A stretch of 64,000 nt of DNA from assembly GCA_963754285.1 (NCBI GenBank), contig CAVWFN010000002.1, forward strand, positions 1 through 64,000, read 5' to 3'. Source of the DNA: RYN-133 sp963754285 (GTDB lineage Bacteria > Actinomycetota > Actinomycetes > Mycobacteriales > Jatrophihabitantaceae). The notes beneath the pieces were generated by a model. The model was not told the origin of the DNA. It saw only the letters and a list, made by a program, of their open reading frames with translations, and made no database searches. Shown here piece after piece: positions 53,658 through 63,024 of the stretch (position 1 is the first letter of the stretch; each line of letters opens with the position of its first letter). The position numbers were made by a program, and so were the translations under genes.

Positions 53658-53693
53658 GGGCGGACTGTACATCTGTTCGAAGCGCGAACGGCG

Positions 53694-54170
53694 CTACGAC
53701 ACGGGAAGCAGGATCTCCTCGATGCGGGCGAGCGCCTGCCGGGCGTAGCCGTGCCAGATCTTGGCGAACGCCGGCAACACGGCACCGCCGACGCTCGAGC
53801 CGGGTGCGACCGACCAGCGCCACGTGATGCGCACACCCGTGCCGACCGGGTCGAACGACCACTGCCCGTCGACCGAGCCGGCGAGTGGCTTCATCGGACC
53901 CTTGACGTCGGTGATCTCGTAGCCGAACGCCCTCGGCCGGTCGACCAGGGTCAACGTCTCGCGCATCGACCCGCCGCCCGAGAGCAGCACCGTGCGCTGC
54001 TGCCCGACCGTGCCCCAGTCCGCCGGACCCTCGGTCGCCTTGATCGACGGGATCGGTCCGTACCAGCGGTTGAACAGCTCGTCCAGCGGCAACGGCAACA
54101 CCGCGTCGAATGCGTCCTCGACCGTGATCGGGTACGTGCGCGAGCAGGACATCACCACGGGTTCGCCCAT
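53694..54170 (-). CDS. SRPBCC-family protein
   Basis: 158 residues of the START/Bet v 1-like fold: SCSRTYPITVEDAFDAVLPL at the start, RETLTLVDRPRAFGYEITDV and GQWSFDPVGTGVRITWRWSV in the middle, and a long C-terminal helix ending ARIEEILLP. The fold binds hydrophobic ligands; no ligand is known. TAGGGT at 54178-54183 is 7 nt before the ATG, and the family A compound palindrome lies just upstream of the promoter, insulating it from the MBL gene. Confidence 0.83.
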   Translation of the reverse strand: MGEPVVMSCSRTYPITVEDAFDAVLPLPLDELFNRWYGPIPSIKATEGPADWGTVGQQRTVLLSGGGSMRETLTLVDRPRAFGYEITDVKGPMKPLAGSVDGQWSFDPVGTGVRITWRWSVAPGSSVGGAVLPAFAKIWHGYARQALARIEEILLPVS

Positions 54171-54191
54171 GGCTTCGACCCTAGGCCCACA

Positions 54192-54263
54192 TCGACAGTG
54201 GTCAGTTCGGGCCTCAGTGGTCAGTTGCAACTAGCCACTGAGACCCGAACTGACCACTGTCGA
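54192..54263. terminator. 72-bp near-perfect compound palindrome (family A)
   Basis: Left arm 54192-54227 and right arm 54228-54263 are inverted copies matching at 33 of 36 positions, with no unpaired loop (centre GTTGCAAC). Each arm holds two CAGTGGTCAGTT-type units separated by CGGGCC. The units are those of the element at 8195-8259, about 46 kb away. It lies 12 bp after the MBL gene stop and upstream of the SRPBCC promoter, so it probably terminates the MBL transcript. Confidence 0.78.
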
Positions 54264-54274
54264 GGGTTCGGGAG

Positions 54275-54940
54275 TCACCAGCCGCGCTCGCGCCACTCGC
54301 CCAGGTGCGAACGCTCGGCGCCGAGGGTCGAGTCGTCGCCGTGGCCGGGGTAGAACCACGTCTCGTCCGGCAGGGTGCCGAAGACGCGCTGCTCGACGTC
54401 GTCGATGAGGGACGTGAAGTTCTCCGGCGACATCGTCTTGCCGACGCCGCCCGGGAACAGCGAGTCGCCCGTGAACAGATGCGGGACGCCCTCGGGGTCG
54501 CGGTAGAGCACGGCAATCGATCCCGGCGTGTGGCCGCGCAGGCCGATGATCTCGAGCGTCAGGTCGCCGACGTCGATGGTGTCGCCATGGTTGAGCCGCT
54601 CGTCGACGGCGACCGGCAGCGCGTCGGCGTCGTCCTCGCCGGCGTACACGGCGGCACCGGCGTCGTCGACCATTTCCTCGAGCGCCTGCCAGTGATCACC
54701 GTGCTGGTGGGTGGTCAGGATCGCCGACACCGCCGGCCCCTCGAACCGGACGAGTTCGCGCAGCCGGTCGGCCTCGTTGGCGGCGTCGATCAGCAGGCCT
54801 TCGTCGGTCTGCGTGCAGCGCAGCAGGTACGCGTTGTTGTTCATCGGCCCGACGGCGAGCTTGGCGATCGTCAGTCCGGGTATCCGGCGCACGTCCATGT
54901 CGCCGCCGACCGAGACCTTGCCGGTGTACGTGTCGCTCAT
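54275..54940 (-). CDS. MBL-fold metallo-hydrolase (glyoxalase II-like)
   Basis: 221 residues with metal site TTHQHGDHW, GLRGHTPGSIAVLYRDPEG, LFTGDSLFPGGVGKT and WFYPGHGDDSTLG, typical of hydroxyacylglutathione-hydrolase-like enzymes. In mycothiol-using bacteria these act on thiol conjugates or as general thioesterases; this is inference. A gene of this type commonly lies near uvrA in actinomycetes. TAGGTT at 54947-54952 is 6 nt before the ATG, between the stop of the DUF4032 gene and this start. Confidence 0.9.
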   Translation of the reverse strand: MSDTYTGKVSVGGDMDVRRIPGLTIAKLAVGPMNNNAYLLRCTQTDEGLLIDAANEADRLRELVRFEGPAVSAILTTHQHGDHWQALEEMVDDAGAAVYAGEDDADALPVAVDERLNHGDTIDVGDLTLEIIGLRGHTPGSIAVLYRDPEGVPHLFTGDSLFPGGVGKTMSPENFTSLIDDVEQRVFGTLPDETWFYPGHGDDSTLGAERSHLGEWRERGW

Positions 54941-54949
54941 GAGGTCAAC

Positions 54950-56206
54950 CTAACCATCGAAGATGGGCTCGAACTCTTCGGTCGGCGGCCCGGACGACAG
55001 GTCGACCCGCGTGTCCGGCAGGTCCGACAACACCGAGCGGACGTAGTCGGCGACCGCTGCTGAGCGTCCGACGTCGCGACCGGTCTGCTCCGAGAGCAGC
55101 CACCGGTGCTCGCTGATCTCGTGGAACAACTCGGCGTCGGGCAGCTTGGCCCGTAACTCCGGCGGGACGAGCGCGAGCGTGCCGTAGAACTTCTCGTCCA
55201 GCCAGCGGCGCGCGGCGAGGTCTTCCCAGACGGGGGAGCCGAGGGCGTCCTCCCACTTCGCCTTGTACCGCCACAGGTCGGCGAGCAGGGCGCGCGCCTG
55301 GTTCTCCTGCACGCGCAGCCCGGTCAGTTCGAACAGCCGGCGCTGGTGGTGACCGGCTTCGACGACCTGGGTGTCGAACCCGAGCCGCATGCCGTCGCGT
55401 TCGGTCTTGATCCGCATCTCCGACACGTCGAAGCCGAGATCGTTGAGGCGGCGCACCCGCTGGTTGATCAGGTAGTTCTCGCCGGGCGGCACGAGCACGT
55501 CCTGGGTCAGCTCGTCCCACAGCGACTCGTAGCGAGACTGCGCGACGCGGGCGAGCTCGGCGACGTCCACGTCCTCGTCGAGGAAGCCGGCGGCCTGCAG
55601 GTCGAACAGCTCACCGGCGATGTTCATCGTCGCCGTCTCGAGGTCGTACGCGCGCTGCCCGTCGGTGAGTCTGGCGTGCAGCTCGCCCGTCTCGGCGTCG
55701 ACGAGATACGCGGCGAGCGCGCCGGCGTCGCGGCGGAACAGCGTGTTCGACAGCGAGCAGTCGCCCCAGTAGAAGCCGGCCAGGTGCAGACGCACGAACA
55801 GCCCCGCGAGCGCATCGAGCAGACGGATCCGCAGCTGCGGCAGGCTGCGCCCCGTGAACAACGATCGGTACGGCTGCGAGAACGGCAGGTGCCGCGTGAT
55901 CAGCAGCCCGCCCAGCTCGGCGCCGTCGGAAGTGGTGCGGTCGATCACCGTGCCATAGGCGTCGACGACGGGCACCGAGTGTTCGGCGAGCGACCTCAGC
56001 AACGAGTGCTCGCGCAGCACGAACCGGTCGGTCGCCTCCTTGATCGCGAAGACTTCGCCGCCGACGTCGACGAACCGCACGACGTGTCGCGAGATGCCTC
56101 GGGGCACGTAGACGATCCGCTCGTCCTGCCACTCGGCGAGCGGCTGCTCGAACGGGAGCGTAAGCACCTCGGTGTTGGTGCCGAGCGTGGTGACTTCGAA
56201 ACCCAC
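54950..56206 (-). CDS. DUF4032 protein, kinase-like
   Basis: 418 residues. The N-terminal half resembles small-molecule or lipopolysaccharide kinases: FAIKEATDRFVLREHSLLRS (Lys/Glu), then LLITRHLPFSQPYRSLF, HLAGFYWGDCSLSNTLFRRD (catalytic-loop-like) and AAYLVDAETGEL. The C-terminal half is the DUF4032 region (GENYLINQRVRRLNDLGFDV onward). Biochemical role unknown. The GTG start at 56206 has TACGCT (56213-56218) 6 nt upstream. Confidence 0.8.
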   Translation of the reverse strand: MGFEVTTLGTNTEVLTLPFEQPLAEWQDERIVYVPRGISRHVVRFVDVGGEVFAIKEATDRFVLREHSLLRSLAEHSVPVVDAYGTVIDRTTSDGAELGGLLITRHLPFSQPYRSLFTGRSLPQLRIRLLDALAGLFVRLHLAGFYWGDCSLSNTLFRRDAGALAAYLVDAETGELHARLTDGQRAYDLETATMNIAGELFDLQAAGFLDEDVDVAELARVAQSRYESLWDELTQDVLVPPGENYLINQRVRRLNDLGFDVSEMRIKTERDGMRLGFDTQVVEAGHHQRRLFELTGLRVQENQARALLADLWRYKAKWEDALGSPVWEDLAARRWLDEKFYGTLALVPPELRAKLPDAELFHEISEHRWLLSEQTGRDVGRSAAVADYVRSVLSDLPDTRVDLSSGPPTEEFEPIFDG

Positions 56207-56245
56207 CCGGAAAGCGTAGGGCCCTGATCGCCCGACGTGGGCCGA

Positions 56246-57610
56246 TCAGAGGTCGAGCTTCAGCAATGCGTTCTCGATCACCTCGGTGAGCGCGGGGTGG
56301 ATCCAGTACTGCCCGCGCGCCATCTCGCGCACGCCCAGCCCGAAGCTCATGGCCTGGATCAGCGGCTGGATCAGGGTCGAGGCCTGCTCGCCCATGATGT
56401 GCGCGCCGACGAGCCGGCCGCTCGCGCGGTCGGCGATGAGCTTGCACAGGCTGGTGCTGTCGTCCATCGCCCAGCCGTAGGCGGTGCCGCCGTAGTCCTG
56501 CATCGCGGTGACGTAGTCGAGACCCTTCTCGACCGCCTGCGCCTCGGTCAGGCCGACGCTGGCCAGCTGCGGACGGGTGAACACCGCGGACGGGACGAAC
56601 CGATGATCGGACTTGATCTGGTCGTCGGGGTGGGCGAGGTTGTGCGCGACGACGCGTTCCTCGTGGTTGGCGACGTGCTTGAGCTGGTAGTCGGAGCTGA
56701 CGTCGCCCAGTGCCCAGATGTGCGGGACGGAAGTGCGCTGGTACTCGTCGACCTTCACCCGTCCGTCCTCGTGCAGTTCGAGTCCGGCGGCGGCGGCGTT
56801 GAGCCGGTCGCCGTTCGACACCCGGCCGGTCGCGACCAGCAGCAGGTCGACATCGAGCTCGGTGCCGTCGTCGAGCTGCATGCAGACGACGTCGCCTTCC
56901 ATGTGCAGCTTCGAAAGGTGGTAGCCCAGCCGCACGTCCCAGTCCTTGAGCGCGCAGGCGTTGAAGGCGTCGCGGATGTCTGCGTCCAGATGCTTGGCGA
57001 GCTTGTCCCCGCGCAGCACGACGGTCGTGCGCGCACCGAAGGACGAGAACACGTGGGCGAACTCGGCGCAGATGTAGCCACCGCCGAGGATCGCCACGCG
57101 GGGCGGGACGTCGTCGATGCGCATGACCGTGTCCGACGTGTAGTAGCGGATGCCGGATTCCTTGACGATGTCGGGCACGACCGCTCGCGATCCCGCAGCG
57201 ACCACGATGCGATCGGCGGTGATCGTCTCGCCGGTGCCCAGCTCGAGCGTGTGCGGGTCGAGGAACTGCGCGTGCGTCTCGTACAGCGTGGTGTTGTGGT
57301 GATCGCTGCCGTTGCGCCGGTACTCACGGCCGCCCTCGGAGATCGCGTCGATGCGGCCGAAGATGCGGTCACGGATGTCGCGCCACCGCACGCCGTCGAC
57401 ATGGGCGTCGACCCCGAGCCGTGCGCTGTCGCGAGCATGCGCCGCGACGTCGGCGGGGTAGACGTACATCTTCGTCGGGATGCAGCCGACGTTCAGACAT
57501 GTGCCGCCGAAGGTCGACTCCTCGATGATCGCGATCTGCCAATCGTCGAAGTCAGGGGTGACCAGCGAGTTTCCCGAGCCCGAACCGATGATCGCGAGGT
57601 CGTAATGCAC
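56246..57610 (-). CDS. mtr: Mycothione reductase
   Basis: NADPH- and FAD-dependent enzyme that keeps mycothiol, the actinobacterial glutathione analogue, reduced. The 454 residues have FAD motif LAIIGSGSGNS, redox disulfide GGTCLNVGCIPTK (C38 and C43), NADPH motif VAILGGGYICAEFAHVFSSF, IWALGDVSSDYQLKHVANHE, and the C-terminal His-Glu dyad WIHPALTEVIENAL. The GTG start at 57610 has TACCGT (57618-57623) 7 nt upstream. Its presence supports the actinomycete assignment. Confidence 0.94.
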   Translation of the reverse strand: MHYDLAIIGSGSGNSLVTPDFDDWQIAIIEESTFGGTCLNVGCIPTKMYVYPADVAAHARDSARLGVDAHVDGVRWRDIRDRIFGRIDAISEGGREYRRNGSDHHNTTLYETHAQFLDPHTLELGTGETITADRIVVAAGSRAVVPDIVKESGIRYYTSDTVMRIDDVPPRVAILGGGYICAEFAHVFSSFGARTTVVLRGDKLAKHLDADIRDAFNACALKDWDVRLGYHLSKLHMEGDVVCMQLDDGTELDVDLLLVATGRVSNGDRLNAAAAGLELHEDGRVKVDEYQRTSVPHIWALGDVSSDYQLKHVANHEERVVAHNLAHPDDQIKSDHRFVPSAVFTRPQLASVGLTEAQAVEKGLDYVTAMQDYGGTAYGWAMDDSTSLCKLIADRASGRLVGAHIMGEQASTLIQPLIQAMSFGLGVREMARGQYWIHPALTEVIENALLKLDL

Positions 57611-57632
57611 ACGGGCAACGGTACGGGGCCGA

Positions 57633-58424
57633 TCACCACGCACCCACCGCCTCGGCCATCAGGTCGCCGTACAGATGGTCGAACTCGACGGTCTCGAGCC
57701 CGCGTCGCGCGAACCAGGTGCACACGTTCTCGCAGTCGCGGTGCAAGAACTCCGGCCCCTGCGGGTTGGCCACGAGGTCGACGATCTGCGGGAGGTCGAT
57801 CATGACGAGCCGCTCGCCGTCGACGAGCAGGTTGAACGGCGACAGGTCGCCGTGCGCGTAGCCGGCGCGGGCGAGCAGGCGCATGGCGCCGACGCACTGC
57901 TCGTACAGGCCGGCGAGCAGGTCCGGGTCGGGACGGGTCTGAGCGAGCCGCGGAGCTGCCGCACCGTCGGGCGTGCCGATGAACTCGAGCAGCAGTTCCG
58001 TGCCGTACAGCTGGATCGGATAGGGGACGGGCGCCCCGAGCTCCCACAGCGTGCCGAGCGCGGCGAACTCGGCGCCGGCCCACTGCCCGGCCGCCAGCGC
58101 ACGGCCGAACTCGGTGCGGCGCGCAAGGGCACGCCGCTCGCGGCTCTTGCGCACGCGCCGGCCCTCGGTGTAGCCGGCATCGCGGTGGAACATGCTGTGC
58201 TCGGAGCCCCGGTAGCGCTTGGCGGCGACGAGCATGTGCGCGCCGTCCGGCACGGCGCGTGACAGCAGGTGGACGTCGGCTTCCTTGCCGGTCTTGAGCA
58301 CGCCGTGGTCGGTGTCGATCGCGGCGAGTGCGGTGACGACCCAGTCGGGCCGCGGTTCGGGACCGTGGGTGGCCACGTCCCAGGTGGAGTAGTTCGGTTC
58401 GACGAAGTCGTCGTTGAGTTGCAT
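57633..58424 (-). CDS. RIO-like serine kinase
   Basis: 263 residues: GVLKTGKEADVHLLSR (nucleotide loop), MLVAAKRYRGSEHSMFHRD (Lys), catalytic loop AGYAHGDLSPFNLLVDGERL (HGDLSxxN) and metal motif VMIDLPQIVD. This is the RIO1-like pattern found in many actinomycetes, with unknown targets. The ATG at 58424 has AGGAG 9 nt upstream, a conventional ribosome site. It is divergent from proS across a 231-bp gap. Confidence 0.87.
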   Translation of the reverse strand: MQLNDDFVEPNYSTWDVATHGPEPRPDWVVTALAAIDTDHGVLKTGKEADVHLLSRAVPDGAHMLVAAKRYRGSEHSMFHRDAGYTEGRRVRKSRERRALARRTEFGRALAAGQWAGAEFAALGTLWELGAPVPYPIQLYGTELLLEFIGTPDGAAAPRLAQTRPDPDLLAGLYEQCVGAMRLLARAGYAHGDLSPFNLLVDGERLVMIDLPQIVDLVANPQGPEFLHRDCENVCTWFARRGLETVEFDHLYGDLMAEAVGAW

Positions 58425-58655
58425 TGCTGAGGTCTCCTGGACGAGAGCGCGCTCCCGTCCGATCAGACGGTCAGCGCAGGCTGGACGTTTGTTCCGGGGT
58501 CCCTGCGAAAGCGCGGAGCGATTTCGTGGGGTACGACGAGGCGCACACCCGGGCAACGGTGATGGACACGGGGGCCTCCTCTCGTCAGGCAGAACTGACA
58601 TTCATTGTCACGCACACCGACAACTGCTTTTCGGCACGCGGATAACCTGACGTTC
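58425..58655. promoter_or_regulatory. Divergent promoter region between RIO-like kinase and proS
   Basis: 231 bp without a gene. The proS side ends with TAACCT (58643-58648) 7 nt before its GTG. The kinase side has a 5' leader with AGGAG. The central 58590-58640 part is relatively AT-rich. No tRNA or T-box-like element was recognised. Confidence 0.5.
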
Positions 58656-60404
58656 GTGTTGCGACTGTCGACCCTTTTCCTGCGGACCCTGCGAGACGAC
58701 CCCGCGGAAGCCGAGGTGCCGAGCCACAAGCTGCTCGTGCGCGCCGGCTACGTCCGCCGCGTGGCGCCGGGGATCTACTCGTGGTTGCCGCTGGGCATGT
58801 CGGTGCTCGCCAACGTCGAGCGGGTCGTGCGCGAGGAGATGAACGGCATCGGCTCGCAGGAGGTGCACTTCCCAGCGCTGATCCCGCGCGAGATCTTCGA
58901 GTCGAGCGGGCGTTGGGCCGACTACGGCGACAACCTGTTCCGGCTGCACGACCGCAAGGACGCCGACTACTTGCTCGCGCCGACGCACGAGGAGCTGTTC
59001 ACCCTGCTCGTCAAGGGCGAGTACTCGTCCTACAAGGACTATCCACTCGCGCTGTACCAGATCCAGATCAAATACCGCGACGAGGCGCGTCCGCGCGCGG
59101 GGATCCTGCGCGGCCGCGAGTTCATCATGAAGGACTCGTACTCGTTCGACCTGTCGCACGAGGGCCTCGAGAAGTCCTACCGCGCGCACCGCGACGCGTA
59201 CGAGCGCATCTTCAGCCGGCTCGGGTTCAGCTACAAGATCGTGTTCGCGGTCTCGGGCGCCATGGGCGGCTCGGCGTCGGAGGAGTTCCTGGCACCGGCC
59301 CCCTCGGGCGAGGACACCTTCGTCCAGTGCACGAACTGCGACTACGCCGCCAACACCGAGGCGGTCGAGATCGCCGCACCCGACCCGGTCGACCCGGCCG
59401 ACCACGCGGCCCAGGAGGTGCTCGACACGCCGGACACGCCGACCATCGACACGCTCGTCGCGCGGATGAACGAGCTCGGCCACCCGACGACCGCGGCCGA
59501 CACGCTCAAGAACGTCGTGCTGCGCACGCGTGCACCGGGCTCGGCCGAGTGGGAGCTGCTCATCGTCGGCGTCCCGGGCGACCGCGAGGTCGATCTCAAG
59601 CGCATCGGCGGCCAGCTCGAGCCCACCGTGGTCGAGCAGGCCGGTCCGGACGACCTGGCGAAGGAACCGCGGCTGGTCAAGGGCTACATCGGACCGCAGC
59701 AGCTGGCCGAGTGGAAGGTGCGCTATCTCGTCGACCCGCTGGTCGTCGAGGGCACCGAATGGGTCACCGGCGCGAACGAACCCGGCAAGCACGCCGCGCA
59801 CGTCGTCCGGGGGCGCGACTTCACGCCCGACGGCGAGCTCGGCGCGGTCGAGATCCGCGATGGTGACCGCTGCGCCCGTTGCGGTGCGCCCCTCGAGATC
59901 GCCCGCGGCATCGAGCTCGGGCACGTGTTCCAGCTGGGCACCAAGTACGCCGAGACGTTCGGCCTCACGGCGCTCGACCAGAACGGCAAGCCGGTCACGG
60001 TGACGATGGGTTCCTACGGGGTCGGCGTGACCCGAGCCGTGGCCGCGCTCGCCGAGCAGACCTACGACGACAAGGGCCTGTGCTGGCCGCTCGGCATCGG
60101 CCCGGCCGACGTCCACGTCGTGGCCACCGGCAAGGACGACACGGTCTTCGACGCGGCGACGAGGATCGCCGACGAGCTCGAGGCAGCAGGGGTGCGGGTG
60201 ATGTACGACGACCGCCGCGGGGTGTCGCCGGGCGTGAAGTTCAAGGACGCCGAGCTGATCGGGGTACCGAAGATCGTGATCGTGGGGAAGGGGCTCGCCG
60301 GGGGAGTCGTCGAGGTACGTGACCGACGCAGCGACGCGCGCCGCGAGGTGCCCGTCGACGAGGCCGTGGCAGCCGTACGGGCGGAGGTCGGCGCCGATGC
60401 CTGA
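58656..60404 (+). CDS. proS: Prolyl-tRNA synthetase
   Basis: Charges tRNA-Pro. 582 residues of the bacterial type with class II motifs (GIYSWLPLGMSVLANVERVV; RDEARPRAGILRGREFIMKD; MGSYGVGVTRAVAALAEQ). An inserted editing domain between motifs 2 and 3 removes mischarged alanine, and the anticodon domain carries VMYDDRRGVSPGVKFKDAEL. The GTG start at 58656 with TAACCT 7 nt upstream suggests a leaderless mRNA. Its end overlaps the S9 peptidase start by 8 bp. Confidence 0.97.
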   Translation: MLRLSTLFLRTLRDDPAEAEVPSHKLLVRAGYVRRVAPGIYSWLPLGMSVLANVERVVREEMNGIGSQEVHFPALIPREIFESSGRWADYGDNLFRLHDRKDADYLLAPTHEELFTLLVKGEYSSYKDYPLALYQIQIKYRDEARPRAGILRGREFIMKDSYSFDLSHEGLEKSYRAHRDAYERIFSRLGFSYKIVFAVSGAMGGSASEEFLAPAPSGEDTFVQCTNCDYAANTEAVEIAAPDPVDPADHAAQEVLDTPDTPTIDTLVARMNELGHPTTAADTLKNVVLRTRAPGSAEWELLIVGVPGDREVDLKRIGGQLEPTVVEQAGPDDLAKEPRLVKGYIGPQQLAEWKVRYLVDPLVVEGTEWVTGANEPGKHAAHVVRGRDFTPDGELGAVEIRDGDRCARCGAPLEIARGIELGHVFQLGTKYAETFGLTALDQNGKPVTVTMGSYGVGVTRAVAALAEQTYDDKGLCWPLGIGPADVHVVATGKDDTVFDAATRIADELEAAGVRVMYDDRRGVSPGVKFKDAELIGVPKIVIVGKGLAGGVVEVRDRRSDARREVPVDEAVAAVRAEVGADA

Positions 60405-62343
60405 GGTGGCTCCGTACGGGGAATGGGTATCGCCGATCTCGGCCGCCGACGTCGCCCGAAGTGGCCACGCTGCCGGCGGCTCGCGCTTCGTCGGGGACGA
60501 GGTGTGGTGGCTCGAGCTGCGCAGCGGTGAGGGTGGCCGCTACGCGATCCGCCGCGAGGTCGACGGCGAGCCGGCGGACGTGCTGGCGCCGCCGTGGAAC
60601 GCACGCACCCGCGTGCACGAGTACGGCGGTGGCGCCTGGACGGCCACCCCGGACGGACTGGTGGTCTTCGCCGAGTTCAGCGACCAGCGGCTCTACCGCC
60701 TCGACGAGCCCGGCGGACAGCCCGTCCCGCTGACCCCGGAACCGCCGAGCCCCACCGCGTGGCGGTATGCCGAGCTGGCGGTGCGGCGCGTCGGCGAGAT
60801 CTGGTGCGTGCGCGAGCGGCACGCGGCCGACGGCTCGATCGTGCGCGACATCGCGGCCGTTCCGATCGACGGATCGGCCGCCGACGACGAGACCCGGATC
60901 CGCTCGGTGGTCGGCGGGTCCGACTTCCTGGCGGGCCCGCGCATCTCGCCGGACGGGCGGCACCTCGCGTGGATCGCGTGGAATCACCCGCAGATGCCGT
61001 GGGACGGCACCGAGCTCCGGGTCGCCGAACTCGGCGATGACGGAGTGTGCGGCGAGCACCGCACGCTGCTCGGAGCGACGGACGAGTCGATCCTGCAGCC
61101 GGAGTGGGCCGACGCCGAGACGCTCTATGCGATCAGCGATGTGAGCGGGTACTGGAACCTGTACCGGATCGGGCTCGACGGCCTCGATGCCCAGGCGCTC
61201 GGACCCGTCGAGGCCGACATCGGCGGGCCGATGTGGCAGCTGGGCGGTCGCTGGTACCTCCCCGCCGACGACGGCCGGCTGCTGACGGTGCGCACCGCCG
61301 AGGTCGAGACGCTGGCCTGGCTCGACCCGGCGTCCGGCGAATACACCGACGTCGATCTCCAGGGCGCGACCACGGTGGTGCTGCACACCCTTCGCGGCAC
61401 CGACCTGCTCGCCGGGCTCGGCGGCGCCGGCACGCCGCCCGGCACGCGCCTCGTCGATCTGGCGAGCGGCGAGCAGCAGGTGGTGCGGCTGAGCGTCGAC
61501 GGCGCACCGGACGCCGAGTACCTGCCCGAGTGCGAGCAGCTGTCGTTCCCGAGCGCGGGCGGGCGCACCGTCCACGCTGTCGTGTACCGGCCGCGCAACG
61601 CGCGCTATGCGGCGCCGGACGGAACCCTGCCGCCGTTCATCGCGCACGTGCACGGCGGGCCGACGGCACGGGTCATGCCCCGCATCGGCGACGACATCGC
61701 GTACTGGACGAGCCGCGGCATCGGGCTGATCGACGTCAACTACGGCGGGTCGACCGGGTACGGACGGGCCTACCGCGAACAGCTGCGCGGTGAGTGGGGC
61801 GTGGTCGACGTCGAGGACACGGTCGCGGCGATCGTGGGGCTTGCCGACGCCGGCATCGCCGATCGCGACCGGCTCGCCATCGAAGGCGGGTCGGCAGGCG
61901 GTTGGACGGTGCTCGCCGCGCTGACGACCAGCGACGCCTTCGCGTGCGGCGTGTCCTACTACGGCGTCGCCGAGCTGGACGAGTTCGTCCGCGAGACCCA
62001 CGACTTCGAGTCGCGCTATGTCGACGGGCTGATCGGGCCGTTGCCCGCCGCGCAGGCGCTCTACGACGAGCGGGCGCCGATCAATCACGTCGCCGGCTTG
62101 TCGTGCCCCGTGCTGCTGCTGCAGGGGCTCGACGACCCGATCGTGCCGCCGGCGCAGGCCGAACGGTTCCGCGATGCGCTCGTCGCCAAGGGCCTGCCGT
62201 ACGCCTACCGGGCATACGAGGGCGAGTCACACGGGTTCCGGCGGCGCGAGACGATCATCGACGCGTTGGAGAGCTCGCTGTCGTTCTACGGCCAGGTGAT
62301 GGGCTTCGAGCCGCCCGGCGTGTCGCGGCTCGAGCTGTCGTGA
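60397..62343 (+). CDS. S9-family prolyl oligopeptidase-like peptidase
   Basis: Cytoplasmic serine peptidase or acyl-aminoacyl peptidase of 648 residues. The N-terminal two thirds is a beta-propeller (GPRISPDGRHLAWIAWNHP is one blade). The C-terminal hydrolase has FIAHVHGGPTARV, NYGGSTGYGRAYREQL, nucleophile IEGGSAGGWTVLAAL (GGSAGG serine), LLLQGLDDPIVPPAQAERF with the Asp, and YEGESHGFRRRE with the His. It starts inside the end of proS, so it is translationally coupled, and is followed 7 bp later by ung. Confidence 0.92.
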   Translation: MPEVAPYGEWVSPISAADVARSGHAAGGSRFVGDEVWWLELRSGEGGRYAIRREVDGEPADVLAPPWNARTRVHEYGGGAWTATPDGLVVFAEFSDQRLYRLDEPGGQPVPLTPEPPSPTAWRYAELAVRRVGEIWCVRERHAADGSIVRDIAAVPIDGSAADDETRIRSVVGGSDFLAGPRISPDGRHLAWIAWNHPQMPWDGTELRVAELGDDGVCGEHRTLLGATDESILQPEWADAETLYAISDVSGYWNLYRIGLDGLDAQALGPVEADIGGPMWQLGGRWYLPADDGRLLTVRTAEVETLAWLDPASGEYTDVDLQGATTVVLHTLRGTDLLAGLGGAGTPPGTRLVDLASGEQQVVRLSVDGAPDAEYLPECEQLSFPSAGGRTVHAVVYRPRNARYAAPDGTLPPFIAHVHGGPTARVMPRIGDDIAYWTSRGIGLIDVNYGGSTGYGRAYREQLRGEWGVVDVEDTVAAIVGLADAGIADRDRLAIEGGSAGGWTVLAALTTSDAFACGVSYYGVAELDEFVRETHDFESRYVDGLIGPLPAAQALYDERAPINHVAGLSCPVLLLQGLDDPIVPPAQAERFRDALVAKGLPYAYRAYEGESHGFRRRETIIDALESSLSFYGQVMGFEPPGVSRLELS

Positions 62344-62350
62344 GCGGTCG

Positions 62351-63019
62351 ATGAGTCTGGCCGACGTCGTCGAGGACGGCTGGGCGCAGGCGCTCGCGCC
62401 GGTGGCCGGGCAGATCTCGGCGATGGGTGACTTCCTGCGTGCCGAGGTCGAGGCCGGGCGTACCTACCTGCCGGCGGGCAAGAACATCCTGCGGGCGTTC
62501 ACCCAGCCCTTCGCCGACGTCCGCGTGCTGATCGTCGGTCAGGACCCGTACCCGACTCCCGGCCATGCGGTCGGGCTGTCGTTCTCGGTGGAGCCCGACG
62601 TGCGGCCCGTCCCGCGCTCGCTGCAGAACATCTACCGCGAACTGCAGGCGGACCTCGGCCTGCCCACGCCGTCCAACGGCGACCTGACGCCGTGGTCGAG
62701 GCACGGCGTGCTGCTGCTGAACAGGTGCCTGACCGTGGCGCCGCGCAACCCCGGGTCACACCGGGGCAAGGGCTGGGAGGCGGTGACCGACCAGGCCATC
62801 CGCGCGCTGGTCGCCCGCGGCACGCCGATGGTTGCCATCCTGTGGGGACGAGACGCGCAGTCGCTCGGCGCGCTGCTCGGCGGCGTCCCGCGCATCGAGT
62901 CGGCGCACCCGTCCCCGATGTCCGCAGATCGGGGCTTCTTCGGCTCGAAGCCGTTCAGCCGGGCGAATGCCGCCCTGGAAGCCCAGGGGAGCGCGCCGGT
63001 CGACTGGTCGCTCACCTGA
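62351..63019 (+). CDS. ung: Uracil-DNA glycosylase
   Basis: Removes uracil from DNA. 222 residues, family 1: water-activating loop LIVGQDPYPTPGHAVGLSFS with catalytic Asp and Tyr, VLLLNRCLTVAPRNPGSH (uracil recognition), and the minor-groove loop ESAHPSPMSADRGFFGSKPF with catalytic His. Third gene of the proS-S9-ung operon. The compound tandem hairpins start 6 bp after its stop. Confidence 0.96.
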   Translation: MSLADVVEDGWAQALAPVAGQISAMGDFLRAEVEAGRTYLPAGKNILRAFTQPFADVRVLIVGQDPYPTPGHAVGLSFSVEPDVRPVPRSLQNIYRELQADLGLPTPSNGDLTPWSRHGVLLLNRCLTVAPRNPGSHRGKGWEAVTDQAIRALVARGTPMVAILWGRDAQSLGALLGGVPRIESAHPSPMSADRGFFGSKPFSRANAALEAQGSAPVDWSLT

Positions 63020-63024
63020 CACCG

